From: Sphingobium chlorophenolicum
GTDB lineage: Bacteria > Pseudomonadota > Alphaproteobacteria > Sphingomonadales > Sphingomonadaceae
DNA: 64,000 bases
Assembly (NCBI RefSeq): GCF_000722875.1
Contig: NZ_JFHR01000003.1
Coordinates: forward strand, 1-64,000
Reading direction: 5' to 3'
Below are positions 1 through 8,156 of the stretch, piece after piece. Below the pieces are notes generated by a model, which was not told the origin of the DNA, searched no databases, and was given only the letters and a program-made list of their open reading frames with translations. A program made the translations under genes and the position numbers. How positions within the stretch are numbered: position 1 is the stretch's first letter; the number at the start of each line of letters is the position of its first letter.

Positions 1-1
1 C

Positions 2-232
2 TCGGGCGGGGACTGGCCGCAGTTCGAAAAGCAGATCGCCTCGCGCCTTCCTGCCGGCGTCGCGCTCGACCGTCTCTGGTTGATGCCGACCACAGGCACG
101 AAACTCTATCGGTTCATCAATGGCGCTTGGCTGAGAACGGCAGAGGAATATTCGGCCACGCTAGCTGTAGCTGCTCGCAATCGGATGGGCTCCTGCTCGC
201 AAACGGATCACCTTTCTGCTCGGATTAGCTGA
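2..232 (+). pseudogene. HAD-family phosphatase, internal fragment (interrupted)
   Basis: The open frame enters from the left edge. It reads SGGDWPQFEKQ, then LWLMPTTGTKLYRF, which resembles the middle of HAD-IIB (phosphomannomutase-like) hydrolases, where a conserved SGG block precedes a TTGTKLYR block. Resemblance ends at about residue 56 (near position 170). The frame then runs through unrelated sequence to TGA at 230-232, so the C-terminal half is missing. The start lies outside the window. The family call is from motif memory only. The break lies about 100 bp left of the IS66 element, so that insertion alone did not cause it. Confidence 0.5.
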
Positions 233-330
233 CAGTAAGCGCGCGCGCCTGCTCACGCTTTTCGATAATGTGCTCGCGATCTCCGTAAGCGTGGTCAGCA
301 GGCCGTCTTGCGGTAGCGCCGGTAGCAGGG

Positions 331-780
331 ATGCTTGTCGCCTTTGACGAGGGCGCGGCGGTGCGGGAAGTTTTGGGTTCTACGACCAGTCATACGAGCA
401 CTCGTATGACTGGTCGGATGGAGGTGGTTGGCCGGGTGTCAGGCCGGCGCCGATGGTCGGACACGGAGAAGCTGGAGATCCTGGCGGAGGCGTTCCGACC
501 GGGGGGTCGGGTCTGCGATGTCATCGCGCATCGCGAGGTATCGAGCAGCCTGATCTACACGTGGCGCAAGCAGCTGCGCGAAGGCAAGTTGGCCGGGGCG
601 ATGCCGTCGCTGCCGGTATTTGCCGAGGTACAGGTGGCGGAACTGACGCCGCCAGCGCCACAGCCGGCGCCATATCCATCGGGGCTCATCCAGATCGAGT
701 TGCCGGGCGGCGTGCGGGTGAGTGTCGACGCAGGCGTGGATGCAGATGTGCTTGCACGGGTTTTGTCGGTGCTGCGATGA
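331..780 (+). CDS. tnpA: IS66 accessory protein TnpA (Orf1)
   Basis: 149 residues. The segment RRRWSDTEKLEILAEAFRPG, followed by VIAHREVSSSLIYTWRKQ at about residues 65-80, is the helix-turn-helix typical of IS66 Orf1/IS3-type Orf A proteins, which bind DNA and assist the transposase. ATG at 331 gives a longer N-terminus than usual; ATG at 418 would begin just before the conserved part. The stop overlaps the tnpB start (ATGA at 777-780), as is usual in this family. The C-terminal LPGGVRVSV block matches the paralogue at 7285-7722. Confidence 0.9.
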   Translation: MLVAFDEGAAVREVLGSTTSHTSTRMTGRMEVVGRVSGRRRWSDTEKLEILAEAFRPGGRVCDVIAHREVSSSLIYTWRKQLREGKLAGAMPSLPVFAEVQVAELTPPAPQPAPYPSGLIQIELPGGVRVSVDAGVDADVLARVLSVLR

Positions 781-1130
781 GCCCGGTGCCAGTGCCGTTG
801 CCGACGCGGGTGTTCCTGGCGTGCGGCGTGACCGACATGCGCAAGGGGTTCGATGGCTTGGCGGTGCTGGTGCAGCAGGTGCTGGCGCAGAACCCGCATT
901 CGGGTGGCTTGTTCGCGTTCCGTGGCAAGCGGGGGCATCTGGTCAAGCTGCTGTGGTTCGACGGCCAGGGGCTTTGCCTGTTTTCCAAGAGGCTCGACCG
1001 TGGCCGTTTCGTCTGGCCAGTGACAGCGACCGGCACGGTGACGCTGACGCCAGCGCAATTGTCGATGCTGCTGGAAGGCATCGACTGGCGGCGCCCCGAG
1101 CGGACGTTCACGCCGACGCTGGCAGGGTAG
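777..1130 (+). CDS. tnpB: IS66 accessory protein TnpB (Orf2)
   Basis: 117 residues, the normal size for the family. It contains the IS66 Orf2 signature FLACGVTDMRKGFDGLA, then GKRGHLVKLLWFDGQGLCLFSKRL. Its biochemical role in IS66 transposition is not settled. The start is set by the ATGA overlap with tnpA; the longer in-frame extension upstream is only read-through inside tnpA. A near-identical copy lies at 6941-7288. Confidence 0.95.
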   Translation: MSPVPVPLPTRVFLACGVTDMRKGFDGLAVLVQQVLAQNPHSGGLFAFRGKRGHLVKLLWFDGQGLCLFSKRLDRGRFVWPVTATGTVTLTPAQLSMLLEGIDWRRPERTFTPTLAG

Positions 1131-1191
1131 GAACGGCGGTTTTGCGCCACTTTCTCTCGCTCGCCGACCTGCAATCTGCTATGGAAACGGA

Positions 1192-2736
1192 GTGTCGGAA
1201 GCGCCTGTTTCCCCTGCTGATGCGACCGCGCGGATCGCCGCGCTGGAGGCTTCGCTCGCCCGGGCCAATGCCGCGCTTGCCGCCCGCGACCTGCTCATCG
1301 ATACGCTGCGCGGACAGATCGCGCGGCTGCGGCGAATGCAGTTCGGCGCGTCGTCCGAAAAGCTGGGGCGCGAGATTGAGCAACTCGAACTGGCGCTGGA
1401 GGAACTCGAGACCGAGCGCGATGCGCCTGGGCCTGAGATGGTTGACCCTGGCGTGGCGGTTCGGCCGGTGCCCGTCCGCAGTCTGCCCGGACATCTGCCG
1501 CGCGAGGAGGTCGTCCACGAGCCGGCGTCGGGTGCCTGCACCTGCCCGGACTGTGGCGGTGCGTTGCGCGCGCTCGGCTTGGACACACACGAGATGCTCG
1601 ACATTGTGCCGGTGCGCTGGCGCGTCGTGCGCAACGTCCGCCCCAAATACAGTTGCCGGGTATGCGAGAAGATTGTCCAGGCACCCGCACCGGTGAGCGC
1701 TGTGGCCAGAGGCAAGGCGACCTTCGCGACGCTGGCGCACGTCGTCGTCTCCAAGTTCGACCACCATCTGCCGCTCTACCGCCAGGCCGAAATGATGGCA
1801 GCGCAAGGTATCGACATCGACCGCTCGACATTGGCGAGCTGGACCGGACAGGCCGCAGCACTTCTCGACCCCATCGTCAGCCGCATCCGCGACGAGGTGC
1901 TCAAGGCCGACAAGATCCATGCCGACGACACGCCGGTGCCGGTGCTCGACCCCGGCCGGGGCAAGACCGCGACTGGCCGGTTATGGGTGTACGCGGCCGA
2001 CGACCAGGCATCCGGCAGCACGGCGCCGCGCGCGACCTGGTATCGCTTCACGCCAGACCGCACCGCCGCGCACCCGCTGTCTCATCTCGCCGGCTTCCGC
2101 AACTTCCTGCAGGCGGATGCCTATGCCGGTTATGACGGACTGTATCGGGGTGGCGTCACCGAGGTGGCATGCTGGGCACATTTCCGGCGCAAGGTCTTCG
2201 ACCTGCACGAACGGTCGCCTACACCGCTGACCACCGATATCCTCGAGCGGATCGGCACGCTTTACGCTGTCGAGGCCGAGGTCCGTGGCCAACCACCCGA
2301 CGTGCGATGGCGAGCCCGACAGGAGAAAAGTCGACCGCTGGTCGACGCCTTGCGCGAGGTGCTCGACGCCAGCTTGCGCCGCCTGTCGTCGAGGTCCGAC
2401 ATGGCAAGGGCCATCGCCTATGGCACGAAACGCTGGCTAGCGCTGTCGCGCTTCCTGGGTGATGGTCGCCTGGAGATCGACAACAATATCGCGGAGCGTG
2501 CGCTGCGCGGTGTCGCGGTCGGACGCCGCAACTGGCTGTTCGCCGGTTCGCGCGCAGGCGGCGAGCGGGCCGCGGCCATCTACACCATCATCCAGACGTG
2601 CAAGGCGAACGGCGTCGACCCACCGGCGTATATCGCCGATGTCATCGCCAAGGTGGCCGGTGACTGGCCAGCCAGCCGCTGGGACGAACTCATGCCGTGG
2701 AACTGGTCCCCCGAACCTGCCAGACTGGCGGCATGA
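1192..2736 (+). CDS. tnpC: IS66 family transposase TnpC (Orf3)
   Basis: 514 residues from GTG at 1192. Order of parts: N-terminal leucine-rich coiled coil (about residues 8-70), zinc-finger-like CxxC pair (CTCPDC and CRVC, about residues 117-160), then the DDE nuclease with IHADDTPVPV, LQADAYAGYDGLY and the C-terminal LEIDNNIAERALRGVAVGRRNW block. It catalyses cut and join at the element ends. The length is full for the family. It ends in an ATGA overlap with the passenger gene. Confidence 0.95.
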   Translation: MSEAPVSPADATARIAALEASLARANAALAARDLLIDTLRGQIARLRRMQFGASSEKLGREIEQLELALEELETERDAPGPEMVDPGVAVRPVPVRSLPGHLPREEVVHEPASGACTCPDCGGALRALGLDTHEMLDIVPVRWRVVRNVRPKYSCRVCEKIVQAPAPVSAVARGKATFATLAHVVVSKFDHHLPLYRQAEMMAAQGIDIDRSTLASWTGQAAALLDPIVSRIRDEVLKADKIHADDTPVPVLDPGRGKTATGRLWVYAADDQASGSTAPRATWYRFTPDRTAAHPLSHLAGFRNFLQADAYAGYDGLYRGGVTEVACWAHFRRKVFDLHERSPTPLTTDILERIGTLYAVEAEVRGQPPDVRWRARQEKSRPLVDALREVLDASLRRLSSRSDMARAIAYGTKRWLALSRFLGDGRLEIDNNIAERALRGVAVGRRNWLFAGSRAGGERAAAIYTIIQTCKANGVDPPAYIADVIAKVAGDWPASRWDELMPWNWSPEPARLAA

Positions 2737-3335
2737 GCGTCGAGACCATCGCCCGCCTGCATATCATCCTCAACGACATCGAACCCGCCATCTGGCGCCG
2801 GGTCGACGTGCCGGCCACCGCCAGCCTCAAGATGCTCCACGACATCGTCCAGGCTGCGATGGGTTGGGAGGACTATCATCTGTGGCATTTCGAGGCCGCC
2901 GATCGGCGCTACGGCATCCCCGACCCAATGTGGCCGGAGAGCGGCATGACCGCTGCAAAGAACGTGAAGCTCGCGACGCTCATCAACCGGGGCGTGCGGG
3001 AGTTCGTCTATACCTACGACATGGGCGACGACTGGCGGCACACCATCACCGTCGAGACGGTCGGCCCCGGCGAACCCGACGTCAAATATCCGTGCTTCGT
3101 CGACGGGGAACGGCGCTGCCCGCCCGAAGATGTCGGCGGCTTGCCCGGGTTCGAGATGTTCCTCGATGCCATGGCCGACCCCGGCCACGAAGAACACGAC
3201 CGCTTACGTGAATGGTATGGCGGCCCCTACAACGCCGACGACATCGACGAACGCTTCACCCGCCGCGCCGTCGCCGCCATCGCCATCCGCCGCCACGCCG
3301 GCAAACTCGCCTACCAAAAGAGCCGCACTCAATAG
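2733..3335 (+). CDS. Plasmid pRiA4b ORF-3 family protein, IS66 passenger
   Basis: 200 residues. The N-terminal RLHIILNDIEPAIWRRVDVP and the central WRHTITVE block with nearby conserved acidic residues are characteristic of the pRiA4b ORF-3 (IS1096 TnpR-like) family. This family is often carried by IS elements and its function is unknown. ATG at 2733 overlaps the tnpC stop, and the gene ends 26 bp before the right inverted repeat, so it travels with the element. The second IS66 copy in this window lacks it. Confidence 0.85.
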   Translation: MSVETIARLHIILNDIEPAIWRRVDVPATASLKMLHDIVQAAMGWEDYHLWHFEAADRRYGIPDPMWPESGMTAAKNVKLATLINRGVREFVYTYDMGDDWRHTITVETVGPGEPDVKYPCFVDGERRCPPEDVGGLPGFEMFLDAMADPGHEEHDRLREWYGGPYNADDIDERFTRRAVAAIAIRRHAGKLAYQKSRTQ

Positions 3336-3426
3336 CAAGGCGGTCTGCTGCCCACGCTTACCGATCTCCCGCGGCTGCTCGCAATCAGCGCGCCGCGCTC
3401 ACGCTTAGCGCTACTGACGGGAATGG

Positions 3427-3966
3427 TCAGAATCTGATCCCCTCAACCAACCGAGCTGCGGCCTGGCAGTTCGCGGTGGTGGCGCACCAAGCCCTGACTT
3501 CAAGGCCCGGGCTCCGAACACGACGACGTTGCGCCTCCGCATCGAGAGGGACGATAGCGGCGTAGAGGAGATCGGGCTCTTTCTGTCCGGGGCTTGCTGG
3601 CCTGAACTTCCGGAGAGTCACCCCATCGATGTTGAGCGTCGAGGGCGCGGCCGCGGAAAGGGGCCGGCGAGCCAGGCCGTTCCCGAACGAAATCTCCACC
3701 CGATAACCGTCCCCCTCGACCATGCGGCCGTCCACGTCGCCCTCCAGCTTAGTGGTTCGCGCCTGTCCCACGTCGAACGTGCAGCAGCCGGCGATCAGCA
3801 GGCGGTCGCCGGCCACATTGCGGGGGTGGATCGAATACTCGGTTCCGACGGGGCCGGAGAGCTCGGTGGGCCGCGGCTCCTTCTCGGAGCCGCGGTCGCA
3901 CCCTGCCAGGGCGATGAAGGCCAAAAGCCATCCCGCCCCGGTAGAGGCTTTGCCTCGGTCAGCCAT
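3427..3966 (-). CDS. Hypothetical lipoprotein
   Basis: 179 residues. The N-terminus has a hydrophobic stretch ending LLAFIALAGC, a lipobox that predicts lipid attachment at Cys23 and export. The remainder has no family I recognise; a CC pair lies at about residues 61-62 and another pair of Cys near the C-terminus (AWCATTANC), suggesting a disulphide-bonded periplasmic domain. It overlaps the upstream metalloprotease gene by 8 bp, so the two are probably co-transcribed. Its 3' end lies about 60 bp from the right side of the first IS66. Confidence 0.65.
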   Translation of the reverse strand: MADRGKASTGAGWLLAFIALAGCDRGSEKEPRPTELSGPVGTEYSIHPRNVAGDRLLIAGCCTFDVGQARTTKLEGDVDGRMVEGDGYRVEISFGNGLARRPLSAAAPSTLNIDGVTLRKFRPASPGQKEPDLLYAAIVPLDAEAQRRRVRSPGLEVRAWCATTANCQAAARLVEGIRF

Positions 3967-4594
3967 AGAACCCGACCAGCAGCGCCCGCTCGTCAGAGCA
4001 TAGGCTCCGCTTGATCTGCCCAGGGTTGAGATAGGTCGTCATCAAGCATGGCCCTGTCGAACCATCGGTGCGGTGGTCCATTCCTTTCACGTGACCCATC
4101 TCATGCGTCATCGCGGACTGCCAGTCGATATGCTGGCCGATGTTGCTCGGCGTGATCGACGAACCGCAGATCAAATCGGTCGATTGCGCCGTGTCGCCCG
4201 TGTCGTAGTAGATGCGGTCGGTATTGACGTACACGGTCGCGTCGATCGCCTGCGCAGGCGCTGGCCCGGAATAGCCGTAAATGATGGTCCGCATGATCGC
4301 CGACATGCTGGAGCCGTCCTGGATGTTGATGAAATCCGGGTCCTCGGTCGCCGAGTAGTAAGTCGACGTGTAGTTCTGCGTCGTTCCGGTGAGCTGGAAC
4401 GAGCGCCCTGCGGCGTTGATCGTGTCGACCGCGGCCTTGGTGTTGGCGTCGCAGGCGGCCGGAAGCGCATAGTTGATCTTCACACCCCGCGACCCGTTCG
4501 GGAAGTAATAGGGTTGCGGGATCGGCCCGGCGAACGCCGGTGCGGCGTTGGCGAGGGCAAGCACGCAGGCGAGCAGCGCAGATTTCCTGATCAT
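3959..4594 (-). CDS. Secreted matrixin-like zinc metalloprotease
   Basis: 211 residues. A signal peptide runs to about residue 22 (ANAAPAFA). The zinc site HEMGHVKGMDH sits at residues 164-174 and fits HExxHxxGxxH of metzincins, with Glu165 as the catalytic base. A Met about 18 residues downstream in GPCLMTTYL could be the Met-turn. Such proteins are exported peptidases. It is followed by the lipoprotein gene (8-bp overlap) and preceded by 12 bp and the truncated gene at 4607-4999, so the three probably formed one leftward operon. Confidence 0.8.
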   Translation of the reverse strand: MIRKSALLACVLALANAAPAFAGPIPQPYYFPNGSRGVKINYALPAACDANTKAAVDTINAAGRSFQLTGTTQNYTSTYYSATEDPDFINIQDGSSMSAIMRTIIYGYSGPAPAQAIDATVYVNTDRIYYDTGDTAQSTDLICGSSITPSNIGQHIDWQSAMTHEMGHVKGMDHRTDGSTGPCLMTTYLNPGQIKRSLCSDERALLVGFYG

Positions 4595-4606
4595 TTTTCC
4601 TACTCC

Positions 4607-4999
4607 TTACTTCGTGGCAGCGGTGAGGGCGTCGAGGGTGGTGGCGGTCGGATATCCGCCGGTCGGAACCAGCGACTGTCCGTTCACCAGAAAGACGGGC
4701 ACGACCTCGACGACACAGCTGGGGCACCGCGCGCTTCCACCCTGAGGAGCAAGCTCCTTTTCGTAGCGCGAGCGCGACGCGAGCAGGGCAACCGGCGCAC
4801 CGTTCGCCAACGGATCCTCGTCGCTTGCCGAGAGCCGCCGCCCATCGGGCAGCTTACCGCTCGTCCGCCGAAGCTTGAGCGTGTCGCCCACCTTGGCCTT
4901 GCCCCTCAGCACCTGGTCGACGACCACCGACACAGAGGACGACGCACCGTCGTCGAGCTGCTCGGCTTCGTCGGTTCCCGAGACATGACCGATCACCAC
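4607..4999 (-). pseudogene. Hypothetical exported protein, apparently 5' truncated
   Basis: 130 readable residues. The reading starts at two adjacent GTG codons and has no signal peptide, although the protein ends in a region with a CPSC pair and its downstream neighbour is exported. The sequence VVDQVLRGKAKVGDTLKLRR resembles the beta-rich central part of small secreted proteins next to matrixin-like genes. The frame stays open for only a short distance upstream before it meets the ATPase fragment on the other strand. I infer that the N-terminus was lost at that junction, though an intact short gene cannot be excluded. Confidence 0.4.
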
Positions 5000-5013
5000 C
5001 GCTCCAGATCGAG

Positions 5014-5274
5014 ATGCATCTCACGCTCGCGTTCGAGCAGGGGTTCCGGCTCGACGCCAAGCCGGTCACTGCCGACATCGTCGAGCAGGTGCTCAGCCGC
5101 GCGATTGACGACCTCGAGCCCACGCTGACCCGCAACGGCTACGACGCGACCGCGATCGCGCAGCAGTTCAACGCCAAGCCGTCGGAAGTGCGCGCGTTCC
5201 TGGCGGGCTCGCTCGACCCGGATCGCGGCCGCGAGCTGACCGAGCAGCTCCGGCAGGCGGGCGTGCCGGTGTGA
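5014..5274 (+). pseudogene. C-terminal fragment of ExeA/TniB-like AAA+ transposition ATPase
   Basis: 86 residues from ATG at 5014. The stretch AFEQGFRLDAKPVTADIVEQ, then LTRNGYD, FNAKPSEVRAFL and TEQLRQAGVPV resembles the extreme C-terminus of ATPases that accompany DDE transposases (ExeA/TniB-like). Nothing of the Walker A/B ATPase core is present and the partner transposase is absent, so this is a remnant. It ends 26 bp before the left end of the second IS66. The family call is by resemblance only. Confidence 0.45.
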
Positions 5275-5325
5275 GATACCCCGTGTTGCTCGGGATCATG
5301 GTAAGCGTGGCGTGAGGACCGCAGT

Positions 5326-6900
5326 TTATGCGGCTTGGGCTGTTGGCTGATCTGTCTGGGGCACCCAGTTCCACGGCATCAGCTCGTCCCAGCGGGTGGC
5401 GGGCCAGTCGCCGGCGACCCTGGCGATGACATCGGCGATATAGGCCTGCGGGTCGACGCCGTTGGCCTTGCAGGTCTGGATGACGGTGTAGATGGCGGCG
5501 GCTCGCTCGCCGCCTGCGCGCGAACCCGCGAACAGCCAGTTGCGCCTTCCCACGGCGACGCCGCGCAGGGCCCGCTCCGCGATGTTGTTGTCGATCTCCA
5601 GACGCCCGTCACCCAGGAAGCGGCACAGCGCCGGCCAGCGTTTGGTGCCATAGGCGATGGCTTTGGCCATGTCGGACTTGGGCGACAGGCGGCGAAGGGC
5701 AGCGTCGAGCACCTCGCGCAAGGCGTCGACCAGCGACTGGCTTCGTTCCTGTCGCGCTCGACGGCGTACATCCGGCGGCTGACCACGCACCTCCGCCTCG
5801 ACGGCATAGAGCGCGCCGATGCGCTCTAGGATATCGGTGGTCAGCGGCGTGGAGAGGCGCTCGTGCAGGTCGAACACCTTGCGCCGGAAGTGTGCCCAGC
5901 ATGCCACCTCTGTGACGCCACCGCGGTACAGGGCGTCATAGCCCGCATAGGCATCGGCCTGGAGAAAGCCGCGAAAGCCGGCGAGATGCGCCTGCGGGTG
6001 CGCCGCGGTGCGGTCGGGCGTGAAGCGATACCATGTTGCGGGCGGTGTCGTGCTGCCGGACGCCTGGTCGTCGGCGGCGTACACCCACAGCCGCCCGGTC
6101 GCGGTCTTGCCACGGCCGGGTTCGAGCACCGGCACCGGCGTGTCGTCGGCGTGGATCTTGTCGGCCTTGAGCACCTCGTCACGGATACGGCTGACCACCG
6201 GGTCGAGCAGTGCTGCAGCTTGCCCGGCCCAGCCCGCGAGCGTCGAGCGGTCGATCTCGAGCCCCTGCGCGGCCATCATCTCGGCCTGGCGGTACAACGG
6301 CAGATGGTGGTCGAACTTGGAGACGACGACGTGCGCCAGCGTCGCGAAGGTCGCCTTGCCCCGCGCCACAGCGCTGACCGGCGCGGGTGCCTGGACGATC
6401 TTCTCGCAAGACCCGCAGCTGTATTTGGGGCGGACGTTGCGCACGACCCGCCAGCGCACCGGCACGATGTCGAGCATCTCGTGCGCGTCCACGCCCAGCC
6501 GGCGCAGCGCACCACCGCAGTCCGGGCAGGTGCAGATACCGGACGCCGGCTCGTGGACGACCTCCTCGCGCGGCAGATGCTCCGGCAGACTGCGGACCGG
6601 TGCCAGGCGCGGCGCTACTCCAGGCACCGCAGTCTCGACTTCCGAAACATCCCGCTCCGTTTCCAGCTCTTCCAGCGCCAGCTCGAGCTGTTCGATCTCG
6701 CGGCCCAACTTCTCGGAGGAGGCACCGAACTGCATCCGCCGCAGTCGAGCGATCTGCCCGCGCAACGTGTCGATGAGCAGATCGCGGGCGGCGAGCGCGG
6801 CATTCGCCCGGGCGAGCGATGCCTCCAGTGCGGCGATCCGCGCGGTGGCATCAGCAGGGGAAACAGGCGCTTCCAGCACCCGCATTTCATAACAGATCAC
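5326..6900 (-). CDS. tnpC: IS66 family transposase TnpC (Orf3)
   Basis: 524 residues, highly similar along its length to the protein at 1192-2736. It has the coiled-coil N-terminus, CTCPDC/CGSC zinc-finger pair, IHADDTPVPVLEPGRGKTATGR block and the LEIDNNIAERALRGVAVGRR block near the C-terminus. A start at 6885 (MRVLEAPV) would match the first copy better than the one at 6900. The C-terminus differs from the first copy and ends in TAQAA before the left inverted repeat. It appears intact. Confidence 0.93.
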   Translation of the reverse strand: MICYEMRVLEAPVSPADATARIAALEASLARANAALAARDLLIDTLRGQIARLRRMQFGASSEKLGREIEQLELALEELETERDVSEVETAVPGVAPRLAPVRSLPEHLPREEVVHEPASGICTCPDCGGALRRLGVDAHEMLDIVPVRWRVVRNVRPKYSCGSCEKIVQAPAPVSAVARGKATFATLAHVVVSKFDHHLPLYRQAEMMAAQGLEIDRSTLAGWAGQAAALLDPVVSRIRDEVLKADKIHADDTPVPVLEPGRGKTATGRLWVYAADDQASGSTTPPATWYRFTPDRTAAHPQAHLAGFRGFLQADAYAGYDALYRGGVTEVACWAHFRRKVFDLHERLSTPLTTDILERIGALYAVEAEVRGQPPDVRRRARQERSQSLVDALREVLDAALRRLSPKSDMAKAIAYGTKRWPALCRFLGDGRLEIDNNIAERALRGVAVGRRNWLFAGSRAGGERAAAIYTVIQTCKANGVDPQAYIADVIARVAGDWPATRWDELMPWNWVPQTDQPTAQAA

Positions 6901-6940
6901 GCATCGACGGGCGAGAAAAAGCGTCGCAAAACCGCCGTTT

Positions 6941-7288
6941 TCACCCCGCCAGCGTCGGCGTGAACGTCCGCTCTGGGCGACGCCAGTCGATGCCCTCCAG
7001 CAGCATCGACAATTGTGCCGGCGTCAGCGTCACCGTGCCCGTCGCGGTCACCGGCCAGACGAACCGACCCCGGTCGAGCCGCTTGGAGAACAGGCACAGG
7101 CCTTGCCCATCGAACCACAGCAGCTTGACCAGATGACCCCGCTTGCCCCGGAACGCGAACAACGCGCCCGAGTGCGGGTTCTGGGCCAGCACCTGCTGCA
7201 CCAGTACCGCCAGGCCATCGAACCCTTTGCGCATGTCGGTGACGCCACACGCCAGGAACACCCGCGTCGGCAACGGCGTGGGGCTCAA
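6941..7288 (-). CDS. tnpB: IS66 accessory protein TnpB (Orf2)
   Basis: 115 residues with the same FLACGVTDMRKGFDGLA signature as the first copy. No ATG or GTG fits the family start. A TTG at 7288 overlaps the tnpA stop (TTGA) and gives (M)SPTPLPTRVF, aligned with the ATGA overlap of the first copy, so TTG is the likely coupled start. The codon change from ATG to TTG may lower TnpB output from this element. Confidence 0.9.
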   Translation of the reverse strand: MSPTPLPTRVFLACGVTDMRKGFDGLAVLVQQVLAQNPHSGALFAFRGKRGHLVKLLWFDGQGLCLFSKRLDRGRFVWPVTATGTVTLTPAQLSMLLEGIDWRRPERTFTPTLAG

Positions 7289-7722
7289 CGCAGCACCGAC
7301 AACACTCGCGCCAGCGCGCCGGCGTCCACCGACCCGTCCACGCTCACTCGGACGCCACCCGGAAATTCGATGCAGATGAGGCCAGACGTGGATGTCGCCG
7401 GCTGCGGCGCAGGTGCGGCGACATCGGCCACGCGCACCTCGGCGAATGCCGGCAGCGCAGGCGCGACCCCGCCCAGCTTGCCCAGCCGCGCCTGCTTGCG
7501 CCACGTATAGATCAGGCTGCTCGACACCTCGCGCCGGGCGATGACATCACGGACCCGCACGCCCGGCCGGAACGCCTCGGCCAGGATCTCCAGCTTCTCC
7601 GCGTCCGACCAGCTCCGTCGGCCCGATAGCCGGCCGACCACCTCCACACGACCAGTCGTACGAGCGCTCGTACGACCAGTCTCAGAACCGAAAACTTCCC
7701 GCACCGCCCGCGCCCTCGTCAA
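7285..7722 (-). CDS. tnpA: IS66 accessory protein TnpA (Orf1)
   Basis: 145 residues with the helix-turn-helix block SWSDAEKLEILAEAFRPG and REVSSSLIYTWRKQ. Colinear with the first copy, including the C-terminal FPGGVRVSVDG. It lies just inside the right end of the element. Immediately after the start the sequence has an inverted repeat of alternating ACGAGCG/CGCTCGT motifs, also seen in the first copy at about 380-410 (CATACGAGCACTCGTATG), a possible binding site for self-control. Confidence 0.9.
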   Translation of the reverse strand: MTRARAVREVFGSETGRTSARTTGRVEVVGRLSGRRSWSDAEKLEILAEAFRPGVRVRDVIARREVSSSLIYTWRKQARLGKLGGVAPALPAFAEVRVADVAAPAPQPATSTSGLICIEFPGGVRVSVDGSVDAGALARVLSVLR

Positions 7723-7766
7723 AGACGATAAGCATCCCGGCTACGGCCAAACGGGCAAGGCGGCCC

Positions 7767-8156
7767 TCAGGCCACGCTTACCATGCGCGCGACCGCGCTA
7801 TGGATGCTTCCGTCGGCGGAGACCAGCTCGGCCGCGGTCAGCGTCAGGGTCTTCACGAAGGCATTTGCCTCCTGGGCAGTTGCACCGATGATGTGCATGA
7901 CCTCTGTTGAGAGCTCGCCGATCGTCGTCGCGGTGCCATGGAGATCCGCTGGTGCCGAAATCGCTCGCACGTCTTCCTGTCGGAGGCGATAACCGCCGTC
8001 GATCAGATTGGCGACGGCCATGAAATGGGCCTCGTCAGCACCTTCGAAATAGGTGTGAGCGAAGCCGTAATTCTCGGGGCTGTGCGGCAGTCGATGCTCG
8101 TCGAGAAAATCGACAATGGCATGACCCGACTCGTCAGCTGGTGGCCTTTGCCGCAT
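7767..8156 (-). pseudogene. GGDEF-type protein N-terminal fragment cut by IS66
   Basis: 129 residues. The LPHSPENYGFAHTYFEGADEA segment, followed by a helical ELSTEVMHIIGATAQEANAF segment, resembles the N-terminal helical region that precedes GGDEF domains in sphingomonad diguanylate cyclases. The gene runs into the IS66 right end at 7781: the last four codons (VSVA) and the TGA belong to the inverted repeat. The catalytic GGDEF part is therefore gone and does not occur on the other side of the IS. The start overlaps the upstream gene by about 20 bp. Confidence 0.55.

Larger units (their letters stand above)
285..3361 (+). mobile_element. Complete IS66-family insertion sequence with passenger gene
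   Basis: The ends are inverted repeats: the left end reads GTAAGCGTGGTCAGCAGGCC and the reverse complement of the right end reads GTAAGCGTGGGCAGCAGACC. The 8-bp direct repeat CGATCTCC lies just outside both ends (277-284 and 3362-3369), which matches the 8-bp target duplication of IS66 elements. Inside are the three standard IS66 genes plus a fourth ORF of the pRiA4b ORF-3 type, overlapping stop to start. With intact ends, genes and target duplication, this copy looks recent and probably still able to move. Confidence 0.95.
5301..7781 (-). mobile_element. Second IS66-family element, inverted orientation
   Basis: The inverted ends are GTAAGCGTGGCGTGAGG on the left (from 5301) and GTAAGCGTGGCCTGAGG on the reverse complement of the right (ending at 7781). 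The three IS66 genes read leftward and are closely related to those of the element at 285-3361, but there is no passenger. The flanking 8-mers (GGATCATG and CATGCGCG) do not match, so there is no target duplication. This suggests that one flank was lost by recombination or an adjacent deletion. The right end cuts a GGDEF-type gene. Confidence 0.93.

Noticed and set aside
555..1174. Long leftward ORFs inside the first IS66 (167 and 162 aa)
   Set aside because: They mirror tnpA/tnpB on the other strand; GC-rich codon bias creates open shadow frames.
170..3385. 13-bp repeat GCTGCTCGCAATC at 170-182 and 3373-3385, and a GACAGTA.../...TACTGAC mirror around the first IS66
   Set aside because: May be a palindromic element that the IS entered, but the match is short and not aligned with a known repeat family.
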